This document shows positions 7,023-15,178 of a stretch of DNA of 64,000 bases, in pieces (the stretch's first letter is position 1; the number at the start of each line of letters is the position of its first letter). Position numbers and translations under genes: made by a program. The notes beneath the pieces are model-generated. The model saw only the letters and a program-made list of their open reading frames with translations. It had not been told where the DNA came from and did no database searches. This stretch comes from Bacteroides fragilis (lineage in GTDB: Bacteria > Bacteroidota > Bacteroidia > Bacteroidales > Bacteroidaceae): NCBI RefSeq assembly GCF_019583405.1, contig NZ_SZUU01000002.1, forward strand, positions 434,001 through 498,000. The letters are read 5' to 3'.

Positions 7023-7673
7023 TTACTTTTTAGATTCAACAATAGTTTTTGTTCCCTCTGAAATCATGTTGGCGATAGATTCAGATTCTTTCTCAATCTT
7101 CGTCTCCGCTGATTCAGGAGGGGTTACTCCTTGAAATCCGACATTTGCCAATTCTTGTTTTGCGTCCTTGAAGTAGGTGTCTAAGTCCGCGTCATCAGGA
7201 ATCGCATAACGCTTTGCAAATGTTTCGGGAATACCATACTCCTTTGCCTTTGCCATAATCTGCTCCTGCCGGGTAGCCTGTGACTTCTCAGCCTTAAACT
7301 GAGCGAGTTCATCGGAAAGAGGTTTAACAGCAGCACTCACCGCATTTGCAATGATGGTCGCCATGTCATCTTTCTTATCTTCCGGCTTTGGATTTGAGTT
7401 AGGATTGGGATTAGGATTCTCGATTGGCTTACCGTCTTTAAGGTTATGCCTTTTCTCGTAGTTCAATACAGAAGTACGGGTAGCATCCCCGGCACGGAAA
7501 TCACCATAGGAATTTAACACGTCCGAAAAGCTGATACCCTCAACGATTGAGTTTACCTTTGTATCGTCCGTTACACCCTCTGCCTTTTTAGCGGCTATTC
7601 GGGTTAAGATAGCAGTGTCCACCCCAGTGAATTTCTGTTGTAGTCCTGCCAAAATTTGTTCTAAGATTGTCAT
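7023..7673 (-). CDS. Capsid scaffolding protein
   Basis: A 216-residue protein with an N-terminal globular part (MTILEQILAGLQQKFTGVDT), an extended Asn-Pro repeat linker at about residues 85-95, a coiled-coil region (AVKPLSDELAQFKAEKSQAT) and a charged C-terminal tail. This is the usual build of phage scaffolds, which guide capsid assembly and are then lost. ATG 7673 is chosen; an upstream in-frame ATG at 7724 adds an unlikely aromatic leader. The gene opens the head operon, 90 bases downstream of the GTGAC inverted repeat at 7764. Confidence 0.6.
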   Translation of the reverse strand: MTILEQILAGLQQKFTGVDTAILTRIAAKKAEGVTDDTKVNSIVEGISFSDVLNSYGDFRAGDATRTSVLNYEKRHNLKDGKPIENPNPNPNSNPKPEDKKDDMATIIANAVSAAVKPLSDELAQFKAEKSQATRQEQIMAKAKEYGIPETFAKRYAIPDDADLDTYFKDAKQELANVGFQGVTPPESAETKIEKESESIANMISEGTKTIVESKK

Positions 7674-7763
7674 ACCGTATGAATTGTTAAATTGGAATTT
7701 CAAATTGCGGAAGTAAAAATACAATCAATACAGATGATTAGTGAATATTTAAGCTTTCCATTC

Positions 7764-7785
7764 GTGACCTCAAAGCGATTGTCAC
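7764..7785. promoter_or_regulatory. GTGAC-N12-GTCAC inverted repeat, copy 2
   Basis: Arms GTGAC (7764-7768) and GTCAC (7781-7785) with spacer CTCAAAGCGATT. It lies about 90 bases before the scaffold start at 7673 and so precedes the whole capsid-tail operon. The spacer matches copy 1 at 9 of 12 positions. Likely regulator site for late transcription. Confidence 0.6.
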
Positions 7786-7846
7786 AAATACGGTATAAAA
7801 GTAGAAAGTAAATAGGTGGAGGGGGAAATAATTAGATAGGTGATAC

Positions 7847-7868
7847 ACGACAATGGAACGATTGTCGT
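7847..7868. repeat. Perfect 8-bp inverted repeat
   Basis: ACGACAAT (7847-7854) and ATTGTCGT (7861-7868) around a 6-base spacer, close upstream of the late-operon repeat at 7764. May be a second operator; the arms share ATTGTC with the GTGAC repeats. Confidence 0.45.
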
Positions 7869-7874
7869 AAAAGA

Positions 7875-7912
7875 ATAAAAAAGGCGTGAAACCGAATGGA
7901 ATCACACCTTTC
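7875..7912 (-). terminator. Rho-independent terminator after the 231-aa membrane protein
   Basis: On the minus strand, GGTGTGA / TCACGCC (one G.T pair) is followed by a T-rich run (TTTTTTATT). It ends the accessory cassette transcript that stops at 7938, separating it from the capsid operon. Confidence 0.75.
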
Positions 7913-7937
7913 TTTTGAATCTAAAAGCCTTAATGTA

Positions 7938-8633
7938 CTATGATAACTTTTTCTTCTTTGCTTCCTTAATAGACCCAATAGTTAAAGCTACTATTGGAAC
8001 CAAATTTAATCCTAATTGTAGAGCATAATTTATATACGCTCTATTTAATATAACTGGAATTAAACCAAAAATCCATTGAGTTATCCAAATTAAAAAAGCC
8101 AGAATCCCAAGTCCCAATATAACCCCAATAATAGTAGCTACCTTATCTTTTTCAACAACAAAAGGAGCAAATATTAAGAATAACAATAATATTGCAAATA
8201 AAATAACCCATAGAAGAGATGACGTTACAGTGTGCCACATTTGATTTCTATTAACTTCTGGAAACCATTTTCCTATTACAGACAATATATTATCATCTGA
8301 ATTTGTAATATTTGCTTTTGCGTTCTTTTCTATATTTGCATTTTCAAATAACGAAGCAAACCACTGAAATACATTTTTTCTATTGATTGCCTTCTCTATT
8401 TTATCATCAAGATGAGACAAAATAATAGAGTCTGATTTACATACAGCTTTTGCTTCTTCAACTTTTACTATATAATCAATTTCTATTTTATTTATCCAAT
8501 AATATGAAATTCCCAAGATATTGTCTAATGCAAGAACTACTAACACCATCAATAGTGGAATGGCAATTTTTCGAGACACAGAAATTCTATCGCTTTCGAA
8601 AAAGCCAATAAACTTCCTTATCAATTCTTCCAT
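7938..8633 (-). CDS. Multi-pass membrane protein, function unknown
   Basis: A 231-residue protein with an N-terminal hydrophobic helix (IAIPLLMVLVVLALDN), a charged periplasmic or cytoplasmic loop of about 90 residues, and three further hydrophobic helices between residues 135 and 222. It ends with a lysine-rich tail (SIKEAKKKKLS). No enzymatic motif. It belongs to the accessory cassette between the capsid operon and the portal gene, is more AT-rich than the capsid genes, and follows HigBA and a 120-residue protein with 2-4 base spacing. Confidence 0.6.
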   Translation of the reverse strand: MEELIRKFIGFFESDRISVSRKIAIPLLMVLVVLALDNILGISYYWINKIEIDYIVKVEEAKAVCKSDSIILSHLDDKIEKAINRKNVFQWFASLFENANIEKNAKANITNSDDNILSVIGKWFPEVNRNQMWHTVTSSLLWVILFAILLLFLIFAPFVVEKDKVATIIGVILGLGILAFLIWITQWIFGLIPVILNRAYINYALQLGLNLVPIVALTIGSIKEAKKKKLS

Positions 8634-8635
8634 GT

Positions 8636-8998
8636 TTAAATATTTACTTCAAGTTCTTTGCCTATTAAGTCAAAGTATAAATTCTGAAGTTGATGAAGTG
8701 ATCTAACTGGTATATTGTAATCAACTCCTTTCAAACAAAAATGTGCATCAAGTTCAATCAATGAATGATAATAGACCGTAGCATTACCAAATTGCTTTTT
8801 TTCAAAACCACACTTCAAAAGCAATTCCTCTGTGAGAGGTATAGGTTCAAGAAGATGGTAATCATATTGGTTATGATTACCTTTCACACTTACTAAATAA
8901 TCATCAATAGCGAATATTTTACCTTCTACAGATTTTGCTCCACTGGAATTTTTAGGAAAGACATAATTCCCTATTCTTAATTCTTTAACGTCTATCAT
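8636..8998 (-). CDS. Hypothetical Bacteroides phage protein (120 aa)
   Basis: It starts MIDVKELRIGNYVFPKNSSG and contains the segment IPLTEELLLKCGFEK. The pattern 'ELRIGN.V ... PI.LTEE.LLK.GF' is recurrent in small proteins of Bacteroides phages and conjugative elements, but no function is known to me. It overlaps the stop of the HigA-like antitoxin by four bases, so it is co-translated with the toxin-antitoxin pair. Confidence 0.6.
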   Translation of the reverse strand: MIDVKELRIGNYVFPKNSSGAKSVEGKIFAIDDYLVSVKGNHNQYDYHLLEPIPLTEELLLKCGFEKKQFGNATVYYHSLIELDAHFCLKGVDYNIPVRSLHQLQNLYFDLIGKELEVNI

Positions 8999-9360
8999 AC
9001 TCCTAACACAATATTAGCATCAATATTCAGCTTCCGGCTTATCTCACGAGCAACTTTCAAAGTCGGCTCACACTTACCAGAAATATAATCACTAAGACGC
9101 GATGGGCTGACACCTACTAATTTTGCAAGTGATTTCTGATTCAGTCCCATTTCGTACATACGAAGTTTAAGGACATCTACAAGCGTTGGCTCTCCCAAGG
9201 CGAAATGTTCTTCTGAATAATCAGCAACTAAATTAGAAAGAAGCTCCAATTCTATAGTATTCGGATCGTCCAAAGGAGTATCGTCTTTCACTAATGGAAG
9301 AAGCTCCTCTACTCTCTTTACTGCCCATTCATATTGGGGTTGATTTTCTATTTTTGTCAT
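8995..9360 (-). CDS. higA: HigA-type antitoxin with helix-turn-helix
   Basis: A 121-residue protein. The N-terminal half is acidic and helical, and the C-terminal half is an Xre helix-turn-helix (GLNQKSLAKLVGVSPSRLSD). This is the layout of HigA antitoxins that neutralise HigB and repress the operon. It lies 4 bases after the toxin gene, in the toxin-first order typical of higBA. The shared promoter has a -7 box at 9681-9688. Confidence 0.8.
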   Translation of the reverse strand: MTKIENQPQYEWAVKRVEELLPLVKDDTPLDDPNTIELELLSNLVADYSEEHFALGEPTLVDVLKLRMYEMGLNQKSLAKLVGVSPSRLSDYISGKCEPTLKVAREISRKLNIDANIVLGV

Positions 9361-9364
9361 AATC

Positions 9365-9658
9365 CTAAATATTAGAACAATCTATTTTATCATATTCTTT
9401 ATGAGTACCAATAAAGCGAACATACACAAACTTAATGGTAAACTTAATGACTACTACTAAACGATAGTTATTGCCTTTAATATTGAACACATAGTGCTGG
9501 TTACCCACATTATCTACACTATTAAATGTTTTTTTGACATCAGCAAAACAAGTCCACTCGCTTCTTTTAGCGATAGTAGCCCATTCTTGTAAAGCCACTT
9601 TTGAATCGGGATGGCTCTCTGCATATTCTTTTAATGCTTGTTCGGTAAATATTCTCAT
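9365..9658 (-). CDS. higB: HigB-type mRNA interferase toxin
   Basis: A 97-residue protein of the HigB_toxin family (RelE superfamily). It has an N-terminal helix (EQALKEYAESHPDSKVALQE), then the core FADVKKTFNSVDNVGNQHYV with the family's typical 'VF.IKGN.YRLVV.I' strand, and FVRFIGTHKEYDKID near the end, where the His-Lys pair belongs to the active region. It cleaves mRNA on the ribosome in known homologues. The pair may stabilise the cassette or act in abortive infection. Confidence 0.85.
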   Translation of the reverse strand: MRIFTEQALKEYAESHPDSKVALQEWATIAKRSEWTCFADVKKTFNSVDNVGNQHYVFNIKGNNYRLVVVIKFTIKFVYVRFIGTHKEYDKIDCSNI

Positions 9659-9680
9659 TGGTTACTCAATTATCATGTGA

Positions 9681-9688
9681 CAAAGATA
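9681..9688 (-). promoter_or_regulatory. Promoter -7 box of the HigBA operon
   Basis: On the minus strand TATCTTTG (plus-strand CAAAGATA) matches the Bacteroides -7 consensus, 23 bases before the higB start codon. It adjoins a GTGAC half-site (9676-9680), the arm sequence of the phage's larger inverted repeats. Confidence 0.6.
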
Positions 9689-9740
9689 AGAATAAGATTC
9701 TATTTTTCAAAATTTAATTCCAATATTTATAACCGATACG

Positions 9741-9774
9741 AAAAAATAGCGGTAACTCCGAAGAATCACCGCTA
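9741..9774 (-). terminator. Terminator downstream of the portal-fragment gene
   Basis: Stem AGCGGT / ACCGCT followed on the minus strand by ATTTTTT. It ends the transcript that includes the regulator at 11030 and the portal-tail fragment, before the HigBA promoter. Confidence 0.75.
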
Positions 9775-9824
9775 AATGTTCTATTTTTCATCCATCAAAA
9801 TTATAACTCCCGCAATTTTTCTGA

Positions 9825-10037
9825 CTAATTCTCTGTTTTTTGTTCTTTATTTCCGATTTGAGCATTCTTTGCAGCCTGTTCTTCCTGTATCTCTTTTAGC
9901 TCTTCATCCAGTCTATCAGCATTCCCGGCAAACATAATACCTTCACGAGTAGACCAGATACCACCACTGACAGCGGAGACGGCGGTAGTAACCTTGTCAT
10001 TCAAATCATCAATCAGCCTTTTCGTTTTTGATTTCAA
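9825..10037 (-). pseudogene. Second, divergent copy of the portal C-terminus
   Basis: The 70-residue frame aligns to the last 70 residues of the portal protein at 12399: IDDLNDKVTTAVSAVSGGIW against LNNIDDKVSVAVKAVSGGVW, then MFAGNADRLDEELKEIQEEQ against MFAGNQDRIEEELAEIKEEQ. No other portal sequence is left. Its ATG lies inside the preceding gene (10009-10377), so it may be translated by coupling. It is best read as the leftover end of another portal gene after recombination brought in the cassette. A selected function for the tail is a less likely alternative. Confidence 0.8.
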
Positions 10038-10377
10038 TTATCATTTTATCTGTTAAGTTACGTGATCGCAAACAATTTATCACTGAAACAATTAGCATTA
10101 TGGCAGACGAAATAAAACCAAATACAAAAACAGCATACCAAATATCATGTGATACCCCTAAAAAGTCTTTATCAAAATTGCAAGTTAATAGACTTAATAA
10201 AATTGTTACAGATATACCTGCATAGCTAATCCAATCTCTAGTTTTCTTTATTCTATTTACAAACTTGCCAAATATCAACCTTAATTTATCTTCGGTGATA
10301 ATTATTACATCTGATTTTGTATTAGAACAGACATTAGAAATAAATCCATTTTCTTGGGGTAAAAACTTATTTTCCAT
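10009..10377 (-). CDS. Two-helix membrane protein, unknown
   Basis: A 122-residue protein with a polar N-terminal half and two hydrophobic helices (about residues 52-67 and 80-102), ending with a charged tail. It overlaps the 124-residue protein upstream by 11 bases and the portal fragment downstream by 29 bases. Codon use is AT-rich, unlike the neighbouring portal gene. The adjacent regulator and partner suggest a self-contained accessory unit, perhaps defence or exclusion; this is inference only. Confidence 0.5.
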   Translation of the reverse strand: MENKFLPQENGFISNVCSNTKSDVIIITEDKLRLIFGKFVNRIKKTRDWISYAGISVTILLSLLTCNFDKDFLGVSHDIWYAVFVFGFISSAIMLIVSVINCLRSRNLTDKMIIEIKNEKAD

Positions 10378-10741
10378 TTTGTTCCTCCATTTCTAACAAA
10401 TAGAAATTAATTAATAAACTTTTGTTTTCACAGCCCAACAAATCAAAAACTCTATAATTCAAAAATAATTGTTTTTTTCTAAAGTTACCAATAAATATAG
10501 CTTCGCTATTTCCTCCACCAAAAGAACCTATAAAATTTATCAACTTAATTTGTAGCTTTACGCCAGATTCAATATTAAATTTCAACAAGCCCTCCTTTTC
10601 ATCTTTATTGGTTTCAAAAGCAAAGGAAATATATAAATCCTTATCACTTGGATCTTCTAAAGTGATATCTATAGGTTTTCCTTCAACTTGCGTAACAAAA
10701 ATAGAATCTAATAATTCATATTTTCCACATTGTACTTTCAT
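10367..10741 (-). CDS. Hypothetical beta-rich protein (124 aa)
   Basis: No signal peptide, one domain rich in beta strands, with ISFAFETNKDEKEGLLKFNI and IGNFRKKQLFLNYRVFDLLG as the strongest segments. It resembles a group of small uncharacterised proteins paired with membrane proteins in accessory islands. It is one base from the upstream regulator and overlaps the membrane protein downstream, so the three are one operon. Cytoplasmic by default. Confidence 0.5.
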   Translation of the reverse strand: MKVQCGKYELLDSIFVTQVEGKPIDITLEDPSDKDLYISFAFETNKDEKEGLLKFNIESGVKLQIKLINFIGSFGGGNSEAIFIGNFRKKQLFLNYRVFDLLGCENKSLLINFYLLEMEEQNGK

Positions 10742-10742
10742 A

Positions 10743-11030
10743 TTATTGCACTTTTAAATTACTTGCTAAATTCTTCACATCCTCCACAGACTTCACCTCA
10801 TGCACAGTATCACCTACTTTAACAAAGCCGACAATATCTCCGGTGTTTGACTTCTCGAAGAGTTCAATAACTGAAACTCCTAAGGCATCAGCTATCTTCT
10901 CCAATGTGCTAATAGTGGGGTTTCCATTAATGGCTTTTGATAGACCAACACGTGATAAGCCTATTTTATCAGCCAGTTCTGTTTGGTTGATTCCTGCCTC
11001 TTTACATAGTTCTAAAATTCTAAATCTCAT
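10743..11030 (-). CDS. Xre-family regulator of the accessory unit
   Basis: A 95-residue protein with an N-terminal helix-turn-helix (NQTELADKIGLSRVGLSKAI) and a C-terminal GDTVHEVKSVEDVKNLASNL domain, the same two-domain type as the regulator at 813. It is the first gene of the minus-strand operon 11030-9825. On the minus strand TAACTTTG near 11070-11077 could be its -7 box. It probably controls the divergent region towards 11224. Confidence 0.75.
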   Translation of the reverse strand: MRFRILELCKEAGINQTELADKIGLSRVGLSKAINGNPTISTLEKIADALGVSVIELFEKSNTGDIVGFVKVGDTVHEVKSVEDVKNLASNLKVQ

Positions 11031-11223
11031 ATATGTATATATTTAGTTTACTTCCATTATTTATGGCAAAGTTACTCAAAGTTTTCATATTAGCCAAATA
11101 AGACAACTAAAACTATTCTTTTTACCATTTATTAACCATATTCATTTTGTTAACTGAATACTTATAGTTTACTTTGCAACATCAAAATGATAACTAAAAG
11201 TATAATTAAAACATATAAGTAGT

Positions 11224-11553
11224 ATGAGCACAAAATTTAGAAGTCAGATGAAAGAGGTTATGCAAATGGCGTGGTCTTTTGTTCGTAAGAACGGTTACAA
11301 CATGAGTGAAGCATTAAAATGCGCATGGGTTAATTTGAAGCTGAAAGCAGCCTTGAAAGTAAAGGTAGTAGAGTTCTATTTCAAAAAGACTGATGGCACG
11401 TTACGTCAAGCCTTTGGCACTCTCAAAGAGAATCTAATCGGTGAGATAAAGGGTACTGGCAGAAAGCCTAATGACAATCTGCAAGTGTACTGGGACACTG
11501 AAAAAGAAGAGTATAGATGCTTTAAGAAGTGTAACCTTATCAAAATCGCATGA
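11224..11553 (+). CDS. DUF2693-type protein, copy A
   Basis: A 109-residue basic protein. The N-terminal helix (MQMAWSFVRKNGYNMSEALK) is followed by a beta part starting VVEFYFKKTDGTLRQAFGTL. It is a clear paralogue of the protein at 35111-35437 on the other strand, with about half the residues the same. DUF2693 (SH3-like barrel) proteins are common in Bacteroides mobile elements and have no known function. Its stop overlaps the start of a 64-residue gene. The region carries a possible -7 box (TTACTTTG, near 11168). Confidence 0.65.
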   Translation: MSTKFRSQMKEVMQMAWSFVRKNGYNMSEALKCAWVNLKLKAALKVKVVEFYFKKTDGTLRQAFGTLKENLIGEIKGTGRKPNDNLQVYWDTEKEEYRCFKKCNLIKIA

Positions 11554-11744
11554 CTATGACACTAATAGCTGAAAATCAAGAGGTAAAAGTCTACCAGCAT
11601 AATACGGTAGGTGGTCAGATTAACGTATATCAGTTCAGAAATGGCGAATTGACTTTCGGTGCTGAAAAGGTATCGGTTCTGAATAGATTTGAGAGAACTC
11701 AAGTCTATAAGAGAATTTGCAAGGTGCTTACCTACAACAATTAA
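11550..11744 (+). CDS. Hypothetical protein (64 aa)
   Basis: Short protein starting MTMTLIAENQEVKVYQHNTV, predicted as an all-beta N-terminal half and one helix (NRFERTQVYKRICKVL). Overlaps the DUF2693 gene by four bases and is therefore co-translated. The second ATG (11556) is an equally good start. After its stop, a short GC hairpin region (11760-11795, GGCAGTC..GGGGCTGCC) could terminate the pair. No family recognised. Confidence 0.5.
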   Translation: MTMTLIAENQEVKVYQHNTVGGQINVYQFRNGELTFGAEKVSVLNRFERTQVYKRICKVLTYNN

Positions 11745-11823
11745 TCTACACGATTATCAAAAGGCAGTCTTCGCACGACTTTAGGGGCTGCCTTTAATTT
11801 ATTAACTTTAAAAAGAAATAATT

Positions 11824-12396
11824 ATGGACGAAATTTGGAAAGACATTGAAGGGTATGAAGGTTTATACCAAGTGTCAAATTTAGGTAGGGTAAAATTTTT
11901 AGAGAGAAAGGTTGCCAGTGGATATGGTGCGTTTAGAGTTATTAGGGAACACTTTGTAACTCCAAGACTTAAACGTGGGTATCATCGTATCAGACTGTGT
12001 AAAGATGGTAGTAAACGCTTTTTCTTCGTTCATAGACTTGTTGCCGATGCGTTCATCCCAAACCCGGAAAACAAACCTACCATAAATCATAAAGACGGTA
12101 TTCGCAACAATAATCTTATTACTAATTTAGAGTGGGCTACATTCCACGAACAGATAGTACATAGTTATAAAGTGTTGCACAGAAAAAAGAGCATGGCACA
12201 TCTTGGCAAATTCGGTAAGTACCATAACCGTTCTAAGGCTGTATGGCAAATTATAAACGGTGAGGTAATAGCTGAATTTGGCAGTATAAGAGAAGCAACG
12301 AGGGTAACTAATATAAGCAGTTCAAGAATTGGTAGATGTTGTAGGGGCATACAGAGCGAAGCAGGTGGTTATCAATGGAAATTCAAAGAGGAGTGA
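11824..12396 (+). CDS. NUMOD4-HNH homing endonuclease, copy A
   Basis: A 190-residue protein. NUMOD4 is at residues 1-40 (WKDIEGYEGLYQVSNLGRVK), the HNH core at about 65-100 (VHRLVADAFIPNPENKPTIN and HKDGIRNNNLITNLEWATFH), and a C-terminal NUMOD-type DNA-binding helix follows (IREATRVTNISSSRIGRCCR). Free-standing phage endonucleases of this type cut a related genome and spread by gene conversion. It ends two bases from the 3' end of the portal gene, which it converges with, and a foreign portal tail lies at the other end of the cassette. It is therefore a natural suspect for the cassette's arrival. Confidence 0.85.
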   Translation: MDEIWKDIEGYEGLYQVSNLGRVKFLERKVASGYGAFRVIREHFVTPRLKRGYHRIRLCKDGSKRFFFVHRLVADAFIPNPENKPTINHKDGIRNNNLITNLEWATFHEQIVHSYKVLHRKKSMAHLGKFGKYHNRSKAVWQIINGEVIAEFGSIREATRVTNISSSRIGRCCRGIQSEAGGYQWKFKEE

Positions 12397-12398
12397 TT

Positions 12399-13898
12399 TC
12401 ACTCCCCTTTCTTTATAGCTTGTTTCTGCATTTCAGCTTTTCTCTTTTCTTCTTGCTCCTCTTTTATCTCAGCGAGTTCCTCTTCGATGCGGTCTTGATT
12501 GCCAGCGAACATCACACCATGTCGTTGCGACCACACACCACCCGATACAGCTTTCACCGCAACGCTAACTTTATCATCAATATTGTTTAGAGTGTAAGGC
12601 ACTATATCGGTATCTATATCAATAGTTTCAGATGCTTTGTTAAATTCGGATGGATTTATGGCACCTAAAGCAGAAACAAGAAAATTGATTCTTCTCTGCA
12701 AAAACTCACCAATAACCTCTGCATGATTTTGAACTTGCAAATGAGTGGAAAGAAAAGCATAATCAAAAGCTACTCCTGACAAAGCATTTCCCGAACCACT
12801 TAATTTTTCAAAGCTGATTTGTGGCGTGTTGGTCATAGAATACGCTTTCTCAAAGAGGGTTTCTACCTCAAATTTAACCGTATCATTAGCCTGGTCCCAA
12901 GTCAGATACCGCGCACCGGCACCTTCTCCTTCCAATTTTACCGTTCTATCTTTTGTTTTGCCAGTGAATCCGATTACCTCGCCAATCAATTCCAAAATGG
13001 GGAAGAAATGGTAGTCGATGCAATCTGCATAATTAGAAAGCAGCTTCTCCAGTCGAACACGGAAAGTCTTTATCTTCTTACAATACTGTTCAGGACGATA
13101 AGCATAGATAACCGGTAGTTTGGGGAATCCATGAGCGAAAACGGTCCTTTCCTCGTACCCTTTAGATAAATCCCACTGATAAACCATCTTGTCTGTAATA
13201 GTCATAAAGCAGGTAATTTCCGAATCGTCCATGAGCTTTTTCTTATACTCACGGGAGAAAGCAATCATCTTACCTTCATCGTTGAAGAACGGAAAGAGCT
13301 TATCACCTCTGAATGGCGACCACAACACACTTTTCAGTTTCTTGGTGGGTTTTACTTTTCCTCCGAAGGTAGTCTTAACTTTCTTCCAAAACTTAGCCCA
13401 AAACGAATCATCATCGGTCGCATACCAATACTCGGCAACTTCCTGTTCGGATAACCAGGAACGAACAATCTTCTTGTTCTGATACTTGATTTTGTTGGAC
13501 TTAAATACAGCTTTGACCGCATCCAAGAGTCTCTTTTCGTCATCATCCGCAGGAGTACAGTCTATAGACGGCTCAGTGCCTACTGTAAAAGCCGTTTGAA
13601 TGTTTACGATGTCCTGCTCCAAGGGAATAGAGATACGGTTTACCGGTTCGGTTCTGTACTGTGCTTCGGTTTCATAGGCATTACCTGTCTTCTCATCGAA
13701 AACTTTCTCCGCTTCCTTTTCAAGAACCTTCCTGTCCGGGTACTTCTCTTTATCCACCATGATTTCATGGCGTTCCGGATTCCAATCATCCCACAACTTG
13801 CAGCGGTCGGGAAGCTCAGTTTTCCTACCTTTCTTCAGGTAGCTTATCTTCTGCCCAATATCGGGCAATACTAATATTTCTTCTAAACTCAATGGCAT
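12399..13898 (-). CDS. Portal protein (SPP1 gp6-like)
   Basis: A 499-residue protein of the SPP1-type portal family. The N-terminal part contains YRTEPVNRISIPLEQDIVNI and FTVGTEP, typical of the family's wing region. The central part contains GFPKLPVIYAYRPEQY, and the C-terminal crown is helical and charged (RIEEELAEIKEEQEEKRKAE). It forms the dodecameric channel at one capsid vertex and docks terminase. It follows the large terminase by 11 bases. A Mu F-like head gene, often next in such modules, is absent here, as though displaced by the cassette. Confidence 0.85.
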   Translation of the reverse strand: MPLSLEEILVLPDIGQKISYLKKGRKTELPDRCKLWDDWNPERHEIMVDKEKYPDRKVLEKEAEKVFDEKTGNAYETEAQYRTEPVNRISIPLEQDIVNIQTAFTVGTEPSIDCTPADDDEKRLLDAVKAVFKSNKIKYQNKKIVRSWLSEQEVAEYWYATDDDSFWAKFWKKVKTTFGGKVKPTKKLKSVLWSPFRGDKLFPFFNDEGKMIAFSREYKKKLMDDSEITCFMTITDKMVYQWDLSKGYEERTVFAHGFPKLPVIYAYRPEQYCKKIKTFRVRLEKLLSNYADCIDYHFFPILELIGEVIGFTGKTKDRTVKLEGEGAGARYLTWDQANDTVKFEVETLFEKAYSMTNTPQISFEKLSGSGNALSGVAFDYAFLSTHLQVQNHAEVIGEFLQRRINFLVSALGAINPSEFNKASETIDIDTDIVPYTLNNIDDKVSVAVKAVSGGVWSQRHGVMFAGNQDRIEEELAEIKEEQEEKRKAEMQKQAIKKGE

Positions 13899-13909
13899 AG
13901 CTTATATTT

Positions 13910-15178
13910 TTAGTGTGTGAATATTCCAGTTAAATCTTTCGGCTTCTGAATCTTTCCCAGAAGCTCACCCAAAACATAATAACGGGCAGCATCTATCCCG
14001 TGGTTATCATGGTCTTCGGATTCATTGATATACTTTCCATCCTTGTCCTTCGCCCACACATACTTTCGGAACTCGCTTTGCAAGTTATACGAATGCTTGG
14101 TTATGTATATCTCCATGTCCTGCATCTTATCGATGCCGGCATTGATAGAGCCTGCTCCTTTTTCCACCGCATATATCTTAATACCTCCGTTATGTATTTC
14201 TTGAATCAAACGAGGGTCTGCGCTATCGGCAATAACCTTCAATCCCCACGGTCGAAGCGTTTTGATAATGTCAGAAGAAAGAAGTCCGGTCCGGTAATCT
14301 ACTTCGTCCAAATACAGAGCGTTACCTACAATACCGCACCGAATAGAAGCGGACGGGTCGTGTGTGTAGCCAAAATCTTGCCCGATAGCCACCTTCTTAG
14401 CCCAAGCCGGGAATTCATCAACAATTCCCCACTTCTTGAATACAGCACCTTCCGCAACGTCAGCCCACCGGCCAATAACTACATGAGCATACTTTTCGGG
14501 GTTATTTATCTTCATATCCTCCACTTCTTTCAGGAACTCCGGGGAAAGATTCTCCAAGTTATCCAGATAGGTAGTATGAATGTGAAGTACATTCGGATGC
14601 GTGGAAATCTGAACCTGTACACCGTCAATCTCTACCTGCTTGTGGGTATTCTCGATGTACTTTTTGTAAATGAAGTGATTGGAATCACAAGGATTCATTA
14701 TGATGATAATCCGGTTCTGAATCCCTTTCTTACGGATGGAGAGCATTATTTTATCGAACTCTTCTTCATTTGTCCATTCCTCCGCTTCATCACAAACAAA
14801 GGTAGTAATACCCTGAATGGATTTCAGCTTTGCCGTCTGATTCCCTGAAGAAGTCTTGATACCCCGAAACATGATACGGCTCTTAGTCATTTTGTTGACT
14901 ATATCTGTCTTGGTGGTCTTGAAATACTTGGTCGTTCCGTCAAGGTCTATCTTTTCCATCATTTCCGGAATGATAGACATACCGGCAGAAACCATCGTGT
15001 AGCGGGTGTAGAGAATCTGATGTACAATCTTCTCTACCGGGGTCATTTCAAAGGTCAGCCGTTCTATGAAGGTGGAAGCATTGAAAGATTTTCCGCTACC
15101 ACGTCCACCGGTGATAAGGATGATGAATTTCTCCGTATCTGTGTATAACGGATGATATATTTCTTGGGGTACTATCAT
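13910..15178 (-). CDS. terL: Terminase large subunit
   Basis: A 422-residue packaging motor. Walker A is TGGRGSGKS at residues 23-31 and Walker B with catalytic acid is FVCDEAEEW (Asp130, Glu131). An RNase H-like nuclease domain in the second half begins with AIGQDFGYTHDPSASI, where the first metal-binding Asp lies, and ends with the DNHGIDAARYYVLGELLG segment holding the last one. PBSX/terminase_3 group. Its start overlaps the small subunit's stop by four bases. Confidence 0.95.
   Translation of the reverse strand: MIVPQEIYHPLYTDTEKFIILITGGRGSGKSFNASTFIERLTFEMTPVEKIVHQILYTRYTMVSAGMSIIPEMMEKIDLDGTTKYFKTTKTDIVNKMTKSRIMFRGIKTSSGNQTAKLKSIQGITTFVCDEAEEWTNEEEFDKIMLSIRKKGIQNRIIIIMNPCDSNHFIYKKYIENTHKQVEIDGVQVQISTHPNVLHIHTTYLDNLENLSPEFLKEVEDMKINNPEKYAHVVIGRWADVAEGAVFKKWGIVDEFPAWAKKVAIGQDFGYTHDPSASIRCGIVGNALYLDEVDYRTGLLSSDIIKTLRPWGLKVIADSADPRLIQEIHNGGIKIYAVEKGAGSINAGIDKMQDMEIYITKHSYNLQSEFRKYVWAKDKDGKYINESEDHDNHGIDAARYYVLGELLGKIQKPKDLTGIFTH

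Noticed and set aside
14000..14848. Open frame of 282 codons opposite the large terminase
   Set aside because: Antisense shadow of terL; no recognisable motif.
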